A stretch of 41,602 bases of DNA, from positions 1-41,602 of the forward strand of contig CASIAX010000023.1 in NCBI GenBank assembly GCA_949372955.1, given 5' to 3'. This DNA comes from SGZJ01 sp949372955. Lineage in GTDB: Bacteria > Bacteroidota > Bacteroidia > Flavobacteriales > Flavobacteriaceae. The position numbers were made by a program, and so were the translations under genes. This document shows, in pieces, positions 8,902-16,441 of this stretch (the stretch's first letter is position 1; every line of letters starts with the position of its first letter). The notes beneath the pieces were generated by a model. That model saw only the letters and a program-made list of their open reading frames with translations, had not been told where the DNA came from and did no database searches.

Positions 8902-10310
8902 TCTTTTAAACCTAGTTTTTTTGCTTCTCTAATCATTAAATCATAAGCAGCATTATATTCATTTGGAATATCACCCTCTAAGATTGCTTCTTTTATTATT
9001 TCCTTTAATGTTCCAATAACTTTGGAAGGTTTTAGACTAAATTTAGTCATTATTTCTTCTCCTGAAATTGGAGGTTGAAAATTTCTTATGCTATCTCTTT
9101 CTTCAACTTCAATAATTTTATTTCTTACTAGTTTGAAGTTGTTGTGGTATTTATCAAATTTTTTTTCATTTTTAGTTGTGATATCAGCTTCACAGAGTGT
9201 CATAAGGTCATCCACGTATTCGCCAGCATCAAATACTAATCTTCTAACTGCAGAATCTGTAACAATATCTTGTGCTAAAACAATCGGTCTAGAACTCATA
9301 AATACGAGCTTTTGAACATATTTCATTTTATCATTTAATGGTAGTTTTATCCTTTTAAATAAATGATATACCATTTTGGACCCTTCAAACTCATGTCCAT
9401 GAAATGTCCATCCAATTTTTTTACTAAATCTCTTGGTTGGTGCTTTTCCAATATCATGAAGAAGAGCAGCCCATCTTAACCATAAATCATCAGTGTGTTT
9501 ACAAATATTATCTAAAACTTCCAGAGTATGATAGAAGTTATCTTTGTGAGTTTGACCCTCAATTTCATCAATCCCTTTTAAAGAAGTTATCTCAGGAAGT
9601 ATGTATTTTAATAGTCCACATTTATCTAATAAAATAAACCCTGTAGACGGCTTATCGGTAAGTAATATTTTATTTAACTCAACAATAATTCTTTCTTTTG
9701 TAATTATTTCTATTCTAGAGGACAAACTTTGGATTGAATTTAGAGACTCATCATTAATTTTAAAACCAAGTTTAGTAGCAAAACGAATTGCTCTAAGCAT
9801 TCTTAGAGGGTCATCGTTGTATGTGATTTTGGGATCTAGAGGAGTTCTTATAATTTTGTTCTGAATATCTTCTAATCCGCTAAAAGGATCCAATAAAGCA
9901 CCATAATTAGCCTTGGTTAGACTAAATGCCATGGAATTAATTGTAAAATCTCTTCTGTTTTGATCGTCTTCTAAGGATCCAATACTTATTTTGGGGTTTC
10001 TGCTTTCTAGACTATAAGATTCTTTTCTAGCACCAACAAACTCAATTTCCATGTCGTTGTATTTAAACATAGCAGTGCCATAGGTTTTAAAAACGGTAAC
10101 ATGAGGAGTATTTTTTAACTTACTAGAAACATAATTCGCAAAATTCACACCGTCTCCAACAACAACAATATCGATATCTTTAGGAGTTGATTTTTTAATT
10201 ATGTAATCCCTTACAAAACCTCCAATTACATAACATTCCATACCTAATTCATCCGCACAACTACAGATATGATTGAATATATTATTTTCTAAAGCTTCTT
10301 TGTAAATCAT
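8898..10310 (-). CDS. cca: CCA tRNA nucleotidyltransferase / poly(A) polymerase family with HD domain
   Basis: The enzyme adds or repairs the 3'-CCA of tRNA. The class II nucleotidyltransferase head shows GGFVRD at residues 30-35, the metal-binding DID at 45-47 and the RRDFTINSMAF motif at about 119-129. The neck region NDDPLRMLRAIRFA follows at about 165-178. A C-terminal HD domain is present (HTLEV, WAALLHDIGKA with HD at 285-286), which in related enzymes gives metal-dependent phosphohydrolase activity. The family also includes CC- and A-adding or poly(A) enzymes; 470 residues with an HD domain fits the bacterial multifunctional form. It starts 12 bp after the tsaC-like stop, linking two tRNA-maturation genes. 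Confidence 0.93.
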   Translation of the reverse strand: MIYKEALENNIFNHICSCADELGMECYVIGGFVRDYIIKKSTPKDIDIVVVGDGVNFANYVSSKLKNTPHVTVFKTYGTAMFKYNDMEIEFVGARKESYSLESRNPKISIGSLEDDQNRRDFTINSMAFSLTKANYGALLDPFSGLEDIQNKIIRTPLDPKITYNDDPLRMLRAIRFATKLGFKINDESLNSIQSLSSRIEIITKERIIVELNKILLTDKPSTGFILLDKCGLLKYILPEITSLKGIDEIEGQTHKDNFYHTLEVLDNICKHTDDLWLRWAALLHDIGKAPTKRFSKKIGWTFHGHEFEGSKMVYHLFKRIKLPLNDKMKYVQKLVFMSSRPIVLAQDIVTDSAVRRLVFDAGEYVDDLMTLCEADITTKNEKKFDKYHNNFKLVRNKIIEVEERDSIRNFQPPISGEEIMTKFSLKPSKVIGTLKEIIKEAILEGDIPNEYNAAYDLMIREAKKLGLKE

Positions 10311-10322
10311 TTCTTTAATCTG

Positions 10323-10892
10323 TTACCTAATTTTTGAAATTGTACCATCTAAATTAATTTTAATAATTGAAGATGCTGAATTGCAAGATTTAGTACTTGG
10401 CAAATTTACGACATAGTCAACTTCTTTTAAAATCTTGGTATTGATTTCTTTTAGATTATATGCAGATTTATAACCGCTTAGATTCGCGGAAGTAGATACA
10501 ATAGGTTTTTTAAGTTTATCAATTAATCTTTTACAGAATTCATTATCTACTATTCGAAAACCTATACTATCATTTTCACCCAGTAATAACCTAGAAACAT
10601 TAACTGAATGGTTATAAATTATGGTTGTTGGCAATACGGCCTCTTGTAATATTTTAGTTGATTCTTTTGGTACGGATTTAAGATAGTTTTTTAACATCAA
10701 GTGATCGTTAACTAAGCAGAGCATAGGGTTTGAAGAATTCCTTTGCTTTATTTTATAAACTTTTTTTATCGCTTCTTCATTAGTAGCATCACAGCCTATT
10801 CCCCATACTGTATCAGTAGGGTACACTATAACTCCTCCATTTTCTAAAACTTTACAGGCTTTTTCAACCTCTTTTATAATAATATCACTCAT
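10323..10892 (-). CDS. tsaC: L-threonylcarbamoyladenylate synthase (Sua5/YciO/YrdC family)
   Basis: This protein matches the YrdC/Sua5 fold enzyme that makes threonylcarbamoyl-AMP from threonine, bicarbonate and ATP for the t6A37 tRNA modification. It has the family start GGVIVYPTDTVWGIGCD, the KVYKIKQRNSSNPM loop, PTTIIY, GFRIVDN and the VSTSANLSG motif. Its 189 residues correspond to the short TsaC form without the extra Sua5 domain. A YciO-type paralogue of unknown function cannot be fully excluded, but the motifs fit TsaC. It heads the minus-strand run leading to cca, with an upstream TATATTTG at 10911-10918. Confidence 0.88.
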   Translation of the reverse strand: MSDIIIKEVEKACKVLENGGVIVYPTDTVWGIGCDATNEEAIKKVYKIKQRNSSNPMLCLVNDHLMLKNYLKSVPKESTKILQEAVLPTTIIYNHSVNVSRLLLGENDSIGFRIVDNEFCKRLIDKLKKPIVSTSANLSGYKSAYNLKEINTKILKEVDYVVNLPSTKSCNSASSIIKINLDGTISKIR

Positions 10893-10910
10893 TAATAAAT
10901 ATATTTACAA

Positions 10911-10918
10911 CAAATATA
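10911..10918 (-). promoter_or_regulatory. -7 element (TATATTTG) for the tsaC-cca-ctaA-uvrB run
   Basis: TATATTTG on the minus strand matches the Bacteroidota TAnnTTTG element 18 nt upstream of the ATG at 10892. No clear TTG -33 element was found at the right spacing, so only the -7 part is called. Confidence 0.45.
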
Positions 10919-10929
10919 AAAATAACCAT

Positions 10930-11679
10930 TTGATAAAAGTTAAATTAATAAATACTGATTATACTATTTATTCTGACGTTATTGAAAATCTTATCAATAA
11001 TTTCTCAAAATCTGGAGATGTAATTAAGGATTCCAGGAATGTGATAAAATCCTATGAGTCTGATATAGTTACTTTTAATATCAAATCATTTAAAATACCG
11101 AATATTTTTAATGCTTTCATCTACAATAACTTGCGGGCTAGTAAAGCAGAGAGATCTTATAAGTTTGCCCAAAAATTATTAAATCTTGGTATTAAAACTC
11201 CTGAGCCAATTGCATATTTTGAATTTAAAACCAGGTTTTTTTTAAGAAACAGTTTTTATATATCCAAGCAACTAGATTATGACTTTACAATTAGAGAAGT
11301 AATCAAAGACGATAATTTCAAAGATAGAATACAGATTTTAAAAATGTTTTCAAGATTTACTTATAAGTTACATGAAAATAATATTAATTACTTGGATCAT
11401 TCCCCAGGAAATACCTTAATTAAATTTAATAATAACGAGTACGAATTTTATTTAATAGATTTAAACAGGATGCAATTTAAAAAAATGAGTTTTGACGATA
11501 GAATGCAAAATTTTAATAGACTCACTAAAGATTCTAGTGTAATTAAAATCTTCAGCAAAGAATATGCTATTTTAATTAATCAAAATATTGACTTAGTTTA
11601 CAATAAAATGTTGAGTTATTCAGAGAAGTTTTTTTCTAACAGAGAAAGAACAAAAAAATTAAAGAAGCGTTATTTTTAA
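10930..11679 (+). CDS. Lipopolysaccharide kinase InaA / Kdo-kinase-like protein
   Basis: The protein has a small eukaryotic-kinase-like fold of the LPS-kinase type. A catalytic loop is seen at 148-161 (HENNINYLDHSPGN, with Asp156 as likely catalytic base) and the metal-binding motif IDLNR at 176-180 (Asp177). An N-lobe RASKAERSYKFAQKL helix and PEPIAYFEFK strand fit InaA and Kdo-kinase relatives. In those families the product phosphorylates heptose or Kdo in the LPS inner core. The assignment of Kdo as substrate here is inference. It starts at a TTG (10930) with no in-frame ATG nearby; the reading frame N-terminus looks complete. The C-terminus is strongly basic (NRERTKKLKKRYF), suggesting contact with the inner membrane. 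The 3' end overlaps the convergent glycerophosphotransferase gene by 4 bp. Confidence 0.8.
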   Translation: MIKVKLINTDYTIYSDVIENLINNFSKSGDVIKDSRNVIKSYESDIVTFNIKSFKIPNIFNAFIYNNLRASKAERSYKFAQKLLNLGIKTPEPIAYFEFKTRFFLRNSFYISKQLDYDFTIREVIKDDNFKDRIQILKMFSRFTYKLHENNINYLDHSPGNTLIKFNNNEYEFYLIDLNRMQFKKMSFDDRMQNFNRLTKDSSVIKIFSKEYAILINQNIDLVYNKMLSYSEKFFSNRERTKKLKKRYF

Positions 11680-12710
11680 TTCCCAAATATCTTATAGATT
11701 TTTAATCTTCTAAAAAAAGATAATTCTCTTTTTTTAGGAACCCCAAATTTTGTAATATAACTCTGTACTGCTTCTACCATTCTATAAGATGACTTACCGT
11801 CGGTATAGGGGTGGTAGTTTTTAATTAGTTCATCTCTTTCTTTAGAAAAAGCTCCTTTTTTTAAATTATTCTCTACTAGAGATTTTAGTAATTTATATTT
11901 TTTAGAATCTTCCCAATATTTAATTTGGGCTATGTTATTAAATGTAATAACGGGTTTATTTAAAAGGCTAAATTCATAAATAACAGAGGATGTATCACTG
12001 ATTAATAAGTCAGATATTTTTAATAAATCCGTTATATCATTATCATTAAAAATTAAAATATTTTTGTTTTCTATTGCTAAATTTTCATACTCATTTTTTA
12101 ATGATTTGCTCATCAGTGGGTGAAACTTTATGATTATTAGAAAAATAGTGTCTTTAGAGATAGATATTAATTCTTTTTGTAAATAAGGGGCTGAAGTTAA
12201 TTTAGGTGAAAAAGTAGGTGCATACAGCAGTATTTTTTCTTTACTGTAAGTTTTTAACAGTTCTATTTTTTTATTATTTAAATCGGAATTTTCTATAAAC
12301 AGATTATCTATTCTAGACCAACCTGTTTCAGTCACTTCAAAATCTTGGTGTTTTTTTCTTTTTTCAATAAATTTTTTCGTGAAATATGGACCTTGAGTAA
12401 GATACAAGTCAAAGTAATTTCTTATCCTGAAATGACCTTTTTTTTCTCCTGCAAAACCATGAAAAACTTGAGTCTTAACTCCTTTTAAGTAGTGAGGAAC
12501 AGCATTTCCACAAACGAAAATAGCTTCACTATTATAATTCTTTAGCTCTTTTATGCTACTGGAGTGTGGTTCAGCTTTATAAGGGAAGTCTCCCAATATT
12601 TTTTTATCTATATACCAAATGTAATCATGATTTAGAGCTTTAAGCTCTTTTCTAATCGGCTCTAAAATTCCAAATGCATATTTATTTTTACAAAATAGAA
12701 TTGAATTCAT
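11676..12710 (-). CDS. CDP-glycerol glycerophosphotransferase family protein (TagB/TagF-like)
   Basis: This 344-residue protein matches the GT-B-like family that moves glycerol-phosphate or another alditol-phosphate from a CDP-alditol to a lipid or glycan acceptor. Visible motifs are VFHGFAGEKKG (84 is the conserved His), LLYAPTF at 161-167, KFHPL at 195-199 and the donor-site motif SDLLISDTSSVIYEF at 233-247. No signal peptide or membrane span is seen, so it probably acts peripherally on the cytoplasmic side. It overlaps the start of the upstream nucleotidyltransferase gene by one base, implying a two-gene operon. A TagD-like CDP-alditol synthase is encoded divergently next door, which supports a CDP-glycerol-type donor. 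The acceptor is unknown. Confidence 0.85.
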   Translation of the reverse strand: MNSILFCKNKYAFGILEPIRKELKALNHDYIWYIDKKILGDFPYKAEPHSSSIKELKNYNSEAIFVCGNAVPHYLKGVKTQVFHGFAGEKKGHFRIRNYFDLYLTQGPYFTKKFIEKRKKHQDFEVTETGWSRIDNLFIENSDLNNKKIELLKTYSKEKILLYAPTFSPKLTSAPYLQKELISISKDTIFLIIIKFHPLMSKSLKNEYENLAIENKNILIFNDNDITDLLKISDLLISDTSSVIYEFSLLNKPVITFNNIAQIKYWEDSKKYKLLKSLVENNLKKGAFSKERDELIKNYHPYTDGKSSYRMVEAVQSYITKFGVPKKRELSFFRRLKIYKIFGN

Positions 12711-13390
12711 TAGATTAAATTATTTGCATTTTTAAGATCTTCTTCAAAATCAATTTCTATGCAATTAAACTCCGAAATATCTACTGGTTTTATTTTAAAG
12801 CCATCTTTTTCAATAGATACTTCCAATGCTCTTTCGAAATAGTCATTGTCATCACACTCTTCAAGTCTTTTAATAAATGAATCTATATATTTTGAAGAGA
12901 TAAAATTTATTCCAACAGCTTCTCCTAATCCATTTTCTACTGTCTTAGATAATTCATCGATATAATTATCCTTTAAAGTGTATTTAACTTCTTCTTCAGC
13001 AACTTTGCTTGTATTAACAGCAACAAATGACACATCTTTATCAATATATTCCTTTAATTTTATTAATATGTTTTTATCAAAAACAATATCTCCGTTCATC
13101 CAAAGTATAGAGTGATCTTTATTTTTTTTAATTGCTTTTAATAAACTTTTGGCTGTATTAGTTTGATCAAAATACTGATTATAGACATAGGTTAAGTCTG
13201 GGAAACTTTCCATTATTAAATCTTTTTTAAAGCCAACTACAAGATTTACTAAATCTAAACTGTATGAGAACGAGATATTTTCAGTCATCATTTGCATGAT
13301 GCTTTTATGGTTTTTAAGTTTTGTTAAAGGTTTTGGAAAAGGATTACCTAACCTTGATCCTATCCCAGCAGCTAAAATTATAATCTTCAT
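12710..13390 (-). CDS. NTP-transferase domain protein (sugar- or choline-phosphate nucleotidyltransferase type)
   Basis: The N-terminus IILAAGIGSRLGNPFPKPL (residues 4-22) is the nucleotide-binding signature of the NDP-sugar pyrophosphorylase superfamily. WMNGDIVFD near residue 97 contains the metal-binding Asp. The segment YNQYFDQTNTAKSLLKAI resembles small LicC-like members, and the short length of 226 residues also fits a single-domain enzyme. The activated substrate cannot be told from sequence. Given the adjacent glycerophosphotransferase-like, TagD-like and LicD-like genes, a phospho-alditol, phosphocholine-like or sugar phosphate is plausible. It is the first gene of a minus-strand pair, with a TAACTTTG element just upstream. 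Confidence 0.8.
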   Translation of the reverse strand: MKIIILAAGIGSRLGNPFPKPLTKLKNHKSIMQMMTENISFSYSLDLVNLVVGFKKDLIMESFPDLTYVYNQYFDQTNTAKSLLKAIKKNKDHSILWMNGDIVFDKNILIKLKEYIDKDVSFVAVNTSKVAEEEVKYTLKDNYIDELSKTVENGLGEAVGINFISSKYIDSFIKRLEECDDNDYFERALEVSIEKDGFKIKPVDISEFNCIEIDFEEDLKNANNLI

Positions 13391-13409
13391 ATTAATATTT
13401 ATTATTCTT

Positions 13410-13417
13410 CAAAGTTA
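13410..13417 (-). promoter_or_regulatory. -7 element (TAACTTTG) for the nucleotidyltransferase gene
   Basis: TAACTTTG on the minus strand matches TAnnTTTG and sits 19 nt upstream of the ATG at 13390. No convincing TTG was found at the usual spacing. It is divergent from the element at 13458-13465. Confidence 0.45.
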
Positions 13418-13457
13418 TAATAATTAATTTGAATGTTATCTTAAGATATGTTTTTTG

Positions 13458-13465
13458 TAATTTTG
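13458..13465 (+). promoter_or_regulatory. -7 element (TAATTTTG) for the TagD-like gene
   Basis: TAATTTTG lies 15 nt upstream of the ATG at 13481. A TTTG at 13428-13431 is 26 nt away, longer than ideal, so the -33 part is uncertain. The element favours the start at 13481 over the in-frame ATG at 13448. Confidence 0.4.
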
Positions 13466-13480
13466 ATTAATAATAAAATT

Positions 13481-14089
13481 ATGGAAAAGAAATATTTACT
13501 CTCATTAGTAACAAGATACACAGATATTCAGCTAAATTTTGTTGATTCCACTTGCTTTTCAATTCATTGTTCCAAGGTTTTTTCTTCCAATATAGTTGAT
13601 TTGTTAAATGAACTTTTTGATAAATACGGAAATAATATATCGATTGTCTTTAAGAATAAAACAACTATCTCCGTAAACTCTATCTCAGCTAAGAAAAAGT
13701 ACAATACAATGTATACCACTGGCTGTTTTGATATTTTTCATTATGGTCACCTAAACATACTAACTAAATCAAAAGAATTGTGTCATCAATTAATAGTTGG
13801 AGTTTCAACAGATGAATTAATACTTCAAGAAAAAGGTAAGCTTCCTGTTATTCCATTTAAAGAGAGAGTTAAAATTATTGAATCTATTAAATATGTTGAT
13901 TTAGTAGTTCCTCAAATTAATAAAAACAAGCAAGAGGCTATTGATAAATATACTATTGATGCAATTTCAGTTGGAGATGATTGGAAAGGTAGATACCCAG
14001 AAACTTCTTGTCCGGTTGAATACTTTAGTTATACACCCAGTGTTAGTAGTACTATCCTTAAAGATTTATTATCAATAAATAAAGTTTAA
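13481..14089 (+). CDS. TagD-like cytidylyltransferase with an extra N-terminal domain
   Basis: Residues from about 77 to 202 form a nucleotidylyltransferase domain: TTGCFDIFHYGHLNIL with the HxGH catalytic motif at 87-90, VGVSTDELI, VGDDWKGRYP at 164-173 and the C-terminal YTPSVSSTIL, which parallels the ISTTKI motif of glycerol-3-phosphate cytidylyltransferase (TagD). The likely reaction is CTP plus glycerol-3-phosphate or a related alditol phosphate giving CDP-alditol. About 70 residues precede the domain and do not resemble a family I know. The start at 13481 is chosen because a -7 element covers 13458-13465; an upstream ATG at 13448 is possible. Its stop overlaps the convergent LicD gene by 4 bp. 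Ethanolamine-phosphate or adenylyl (HldE-like) activity is a less likely alternative. Confidence 0.85.
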   Translation: MEKKYLLSLVTRYTDIQLNFVDSTCFSIHCSKVFSSNIVDLLNELFDKYGNNISIVFKNKTTISVNSISAKKKYNTMYTTGCFDIFHYGHLNILTKSKELCHQLIVGVSTDELILQEKGKLPVIPFKERVKIIESIKYVDLVVPQINKNKQEAIDKYTIDAISVGDDWKGRYPETSCPVEYFSYTPSVSSTILKDLLSINKV

Positions 14090-14670
14090 TTTAACGCTTT
14101 ATCATCTGTAAAAGTATTCCATTCTTTTACAGGCTTTTTCCAATCCCCATATCTATAGGTTAAGTATTCCTCTGTTAACATCGGAATAGAAAATAAATAG
14201 TCTTTAAATTTTATTGTTTGCTGGTTAGCATAGTATTTTGAAGGGACATTTTTAGTAGTGTTACCAATCATCCAATAGGTATTTTCTTTTTTAGGGTATT
14301 TAACAAATATTTCTAGACAAACTGAGCCTTTTAATAGGTTAAAAAACCTTTTATTTCTGATTTTAATTATTCTAATATCTCCTCTGTTAAAAAACTCAGA
14401 TGTACTATCAAATTTTCGAACCCTAACACGTAAGTTTTTTGACTTTAAATTTATTATTAAATCATCAATTTTAGATACTTCTGAGCTGTTTATTGATAAA
14501 TCTAGATCGTTGTCCCAAGGCAATAGCCTAGATTCTCTTTTTATACCTAATAAAGTCCCACCCTCAAGCCAATAGTTAACAGATAAAATATTTAAAGACT
14601 TAGCTACATCAAGAAGCAGTGATTCAGCGATCTCTTTATTCTTATTTGATAATGTAATTTTATATGCCAA
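14086..14670 (-). CDS. LicD family phosphotransferase
   Basis: LicD-family proteins transfer phosphocholine, or in fukutin and related branches phospho-alditols such as ribitol- or glycerol-phosphate, onto glycans. The signature is clear: WLEGGTLLGIKRE at 34-46 and LLPWDNDLDLSI at 49-60, where the paired Asp residues bind metal. The tail motif YLTYRYGDWKKPVKEWNT is also characteristic. It begins at a TTG placed directly after the TAA of the upstream HAD-like gene (TAATTG), so the two are probably translated together; no in-frame ATG is available near the N-terminus. At 194 residues it is a compact member. The TagD-like gene next door suggests a CDP-alditol donor, but this is inference. Confidence 0.87.
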   Translation of the reverse strand: MAYKITLSNKNKEIAESLLLDVAKSLNILSVNYWLEGGTLLGIKRESRLLPWDNDLDLSINSSEVSKIDDLIINLKSKNLRVRVRKFDSTSEFFNRGDIRIIKIRNKRFFNLLKGSVCLEIFVKYPKKENTYWMIGNTTKNVPSKYYANQQTIKFKDYLFSIPMLTEEYLTYRYGDWKKPVKEWNTFTDDKALN

Positions 14671-15048
14671 TTATATGTTTTTTAATAAAAATTGATAAAC
14701 CTTATCATTAGAATCCTTTGGATTATAATGATGTGTCTTTATTCCAATAGACATTGCAGATTGGACTGCTTCATAATTGTGTTCAATATATATCAAATTA
14801 GTATTACTTAGATTGTATTTTTCAATAAGTAGTTTGAAATACAAAGAGTCGTCCTTATTTGGATTGTGTGAAAGACTAAATACATCATATGGCATTTCTA
14901 CTATGCCGTATTTAATTAGTTCGTTAATGTTAGCATTCGTTAAAATAATCTTACGATTTTCAAATTTCTCTAATAAGTTATATAAATCAATATCTAACTT
15001 TTTGTTTTTAACAAGAGTATTCCAAGCATCAATTAAAATTATTTTCAT
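14671..15048 (-). CDS. Small cap-less HAD-like protein with degenerate motif IV
   Basis: The 125-residue protein resembles a stripped-down HAD phosphatase. Motif I is IDAWNTL with Asp7 as the possible nucleophile, and Asn10 where the second Asp usually sits. Motif II is LTNAN (Thr37). A possible motif III Lys is in NPNKDDSLYF (Lys65). Motif IV, normally a DD or GD pair, reads YIEHN (Glu89, His90). No cap domain is present. Because of these changes, activity may be altered or lost. The gene precedes the LicD gene with no spacing, so a role in the same pathway, for instance dephosphorylating an alditol phosphate, is possible but unproven. Confidence 0.7.
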   Translation of the reverse strand: MKIILIDAWNTLVKNKKLDIDLYNLLEKFENRKIILTNANINELIKYGIVEMPYDVFSLSHNPNKDDSLYFKLLIEKYNLSNTNLIYIEHNYEAVQSAMSIGIKTHHYNPKDSNDKVYQFLLKNI

Positions 15049-15053
15049 AATAC

Positions 15054-15866
15054 TTAAACAGCTAAATTGTGTTCTCTTAAAACTTGGTTTAAGGATGTTT
15101 TTTTATCAGTACTTTCTTTTCTTTTTCCTATAATAAGAGCACAAGGAACATTGTAGGTTCCAGCATTAAATTTTTTTGGAAATGAGCCAGGAATAACAAC
15201 TGATCTTTCTGGTATTTCTCCTTTAATTTCAACAGCATCATTATTTGTTACATCAATAATCTTTGTAGATGCTGTTAAAACAACATTAGCACCCAAAACA
15301 GCTTCTTTTCTAATAATTACACCTTCTACAATGATACTTCTAGATCCTAAAAATACATTATCTTCTATAATTACTGGAGTTGCTTGTAAAGGCTCTAAAA
15401 CCCCTCCAATTCCTACTCCACCAGATATATGTACATTCTCTCCTATTTGCGCACAACTACCGACTGTTGCCCATGTGTCAACCATTGTACCCTTACCAAT
15501 GTAAGCACCTATATTTACATAGCTAGGCATAAGTATACAGCCGCTTGAAATAAACGATCCGTATCTAGATATTGCACTAGGGACAACTCTTATACCTTTT
15601 TTAGCATAATCTCGTTTTAATGGAATCTTGTCATGAAACTCCATTGGACCAGCATGTAGAGTGGTCATATTATTAATCGGAAAATATAATAAAACAGCTT
15701 TCTTAATCCATTCATTGACTATCCATTTAGAGCCCTCACAGTGAGCTACTCTTAACTCTCCAGAGTCAAGTAGTTCAATTGTATCATTAATAGCTTTAAC
15801 AATGTTTAAATCATTTAATAAGCTTCTATCGTCCCACGCTGATTCTATTTTTTGTTTTAAATCCAT
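15054..15866 (-). CDS. dapD: 2,3,4,5-tetrahydropyridine-2,6-dicarboxylate N-succinyltransferase
   Basis: DapD makes N-succinyl-2-amino-6-oxopimelate in the succinylase branch of lysine and diaminopimelate synthesis. The N-terminal helical part ends near TLHAGPMEFHDKIPLKRDY. It is followed by a left-handed beta-helix of hexapeptide repeats (SSGCILMPSYVNIGAYIG, VDTWATVGSCAQIGENVHIS, GGVGIGGVLEPLQ, IIEDNVFLGSRSIIVEG). Family motifs such as GTMVDTWATVGSCAQIG and FPKKFNAGTYNVPCALI are intact. Its 270 residues are the usual length. It lies 5 bp downstream of no other gene on its strand start and has its own TATATTTG element, with ruvX transcribed divergently. Confidence 0.96.
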   Translation of the reverse strand: MDLKQKIESAWDDRSLLNDLNIVKAINDTIELLDSGELRVAHCEGSKWIVNEWIKKAVLLYFPINNMTTLHAGPMEFHDKIPLKRDYAKKGIRVVPSAISRYGSFISSGCILMPSYVNIGAYIGKGTMVDTWATVGSCAQIGENVHISGGVGIGGVLEPLQATPVIIEDNVFLGSRSIIVEGVIIRKEAVLGANVVLTASTKIIDVTNNDAVEIKGEIPERSVVIPGSFPKKFNAGTYNVPCALIIGKRKESTDKKTSLNQVLREHNLAV

Positions 15867-15883
15867 TTTTATAGTTATATAAA

Positions 15884-15891
15884 CAAATATA
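15884..15891 (-). promoter_or_regulatory. -7 element (TATATTTG) for dapD
   Basis: TATATTTG on the minus strand is 17 nt upstream of the dapD ATG at 15866. No clear TTG lies about 20 nt further upstream. Confidence 0.45.
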
Positions 15892-15953
15892 ATTCTATTA
15901 TATAATCATTTAATAAAGTATGAATAAAAAATACTTATTTTTTTGAGTTATAC

Positions 15954-15961
15954 TATATTTG
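15954..15961 (+). promoter_or_regulatory. -7 element (TATATTTG) for ruvX
   Basis: TATATTTG ends only 8 nt before the ATG at 15970. If transcription starts a few bases after the element, as is usual, the mRNA would be leaderless or nearly so. The -33 part is not evident. Confidence 0.4.
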
Positions 15962-15969
15962 TAAACAAT

Positions 15970-16386
15970 ATGCCAAGAATATTATCTATTGATTTTGGTT
16001 CTAAGAGATGTGGGATTGCAGTAACTGATGAAAGTCAGATAATTGCTTCCGGTCTTAAAACTGTTAAAACTGAAAATTTAATTCATTTTTTAAAAGATTA
16101 TTTTAAAGAAGAAGAAGTTAATCTTATTGTTGTCGGTTTACCAAAAAACATGAATAATGAAGAATCCTCAATTGAGCCTTTGATATTAAAGTATATTAAA
16201 ACCATTAATACTACTTTTCCTTTAGTAAAGACTGACAGGTTTGATGAAAGATTTACTTCAAAACTGGCTTTTCAAGCTATGATTGATGGGGGCTTAAAAA
16301 AAAAGCAAAGAAGAAATAAAGAGACTATAGACATGATTAGTGCTACGATAATTCTTCAGGATTATTTACAGAGCAAAATTTTTTAA
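15970..16386 (+). CDS. ruvX: Holliday junction resolvase-like RuvX (YqgF family)
   Basis: This 138-residue protein has the RNase H-like fold signature of YqgF/RuvX: LSIDFGSKRCGIAVTD at residues 5-20, IVVGLPKNMN, and TDRFDERFTSKLA. The conserved acidic residues Asp8, Glu in DERFTS and a late Asp (ETIDMISATIIL) form the presumed metal site. The family acts in pre-16S rRNA 5' processing and has been linked to junction resolution. The start MPRILSIDFG at 15970 is chosen by family length and because a -7 element overlaps the in-frame TTG at 15943. It is followed by def after 55 bp. Confidence 0.93.
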   Translation: MPRILSIDFGSKRCGIAVTDESQIIASGLKTVKTENLIHFLKDYFKEEEVNLIVVGLPKNMNNEESSIEPLILKYIKTINTTFPLVKTDRFDERFTSKLAFQAMIDGGLKKKQRRNKETIDMISATIILQDYLQSKIF

Positions 16387-16415
16387 TTACTTAATCATTG
16401 TATAAATAAGTATTG

Positions 16416-16423
16416 TATTTTTG
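16416..16423 (+). promoter_or_regulatory. -7 element (TATTTTTG) for def
   Basis: TATTTTTG matches TAnnTTTG 18 nt upstream of the def ATG at 16442. A TTG at 16398-16400 is only 15 nt away, shorter than usual. It suggests def can be transcribed apart from ruvX. Confidence 0.4.
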
Positions 16424-16441
16424 CAAAAAATTAATAGTTTT

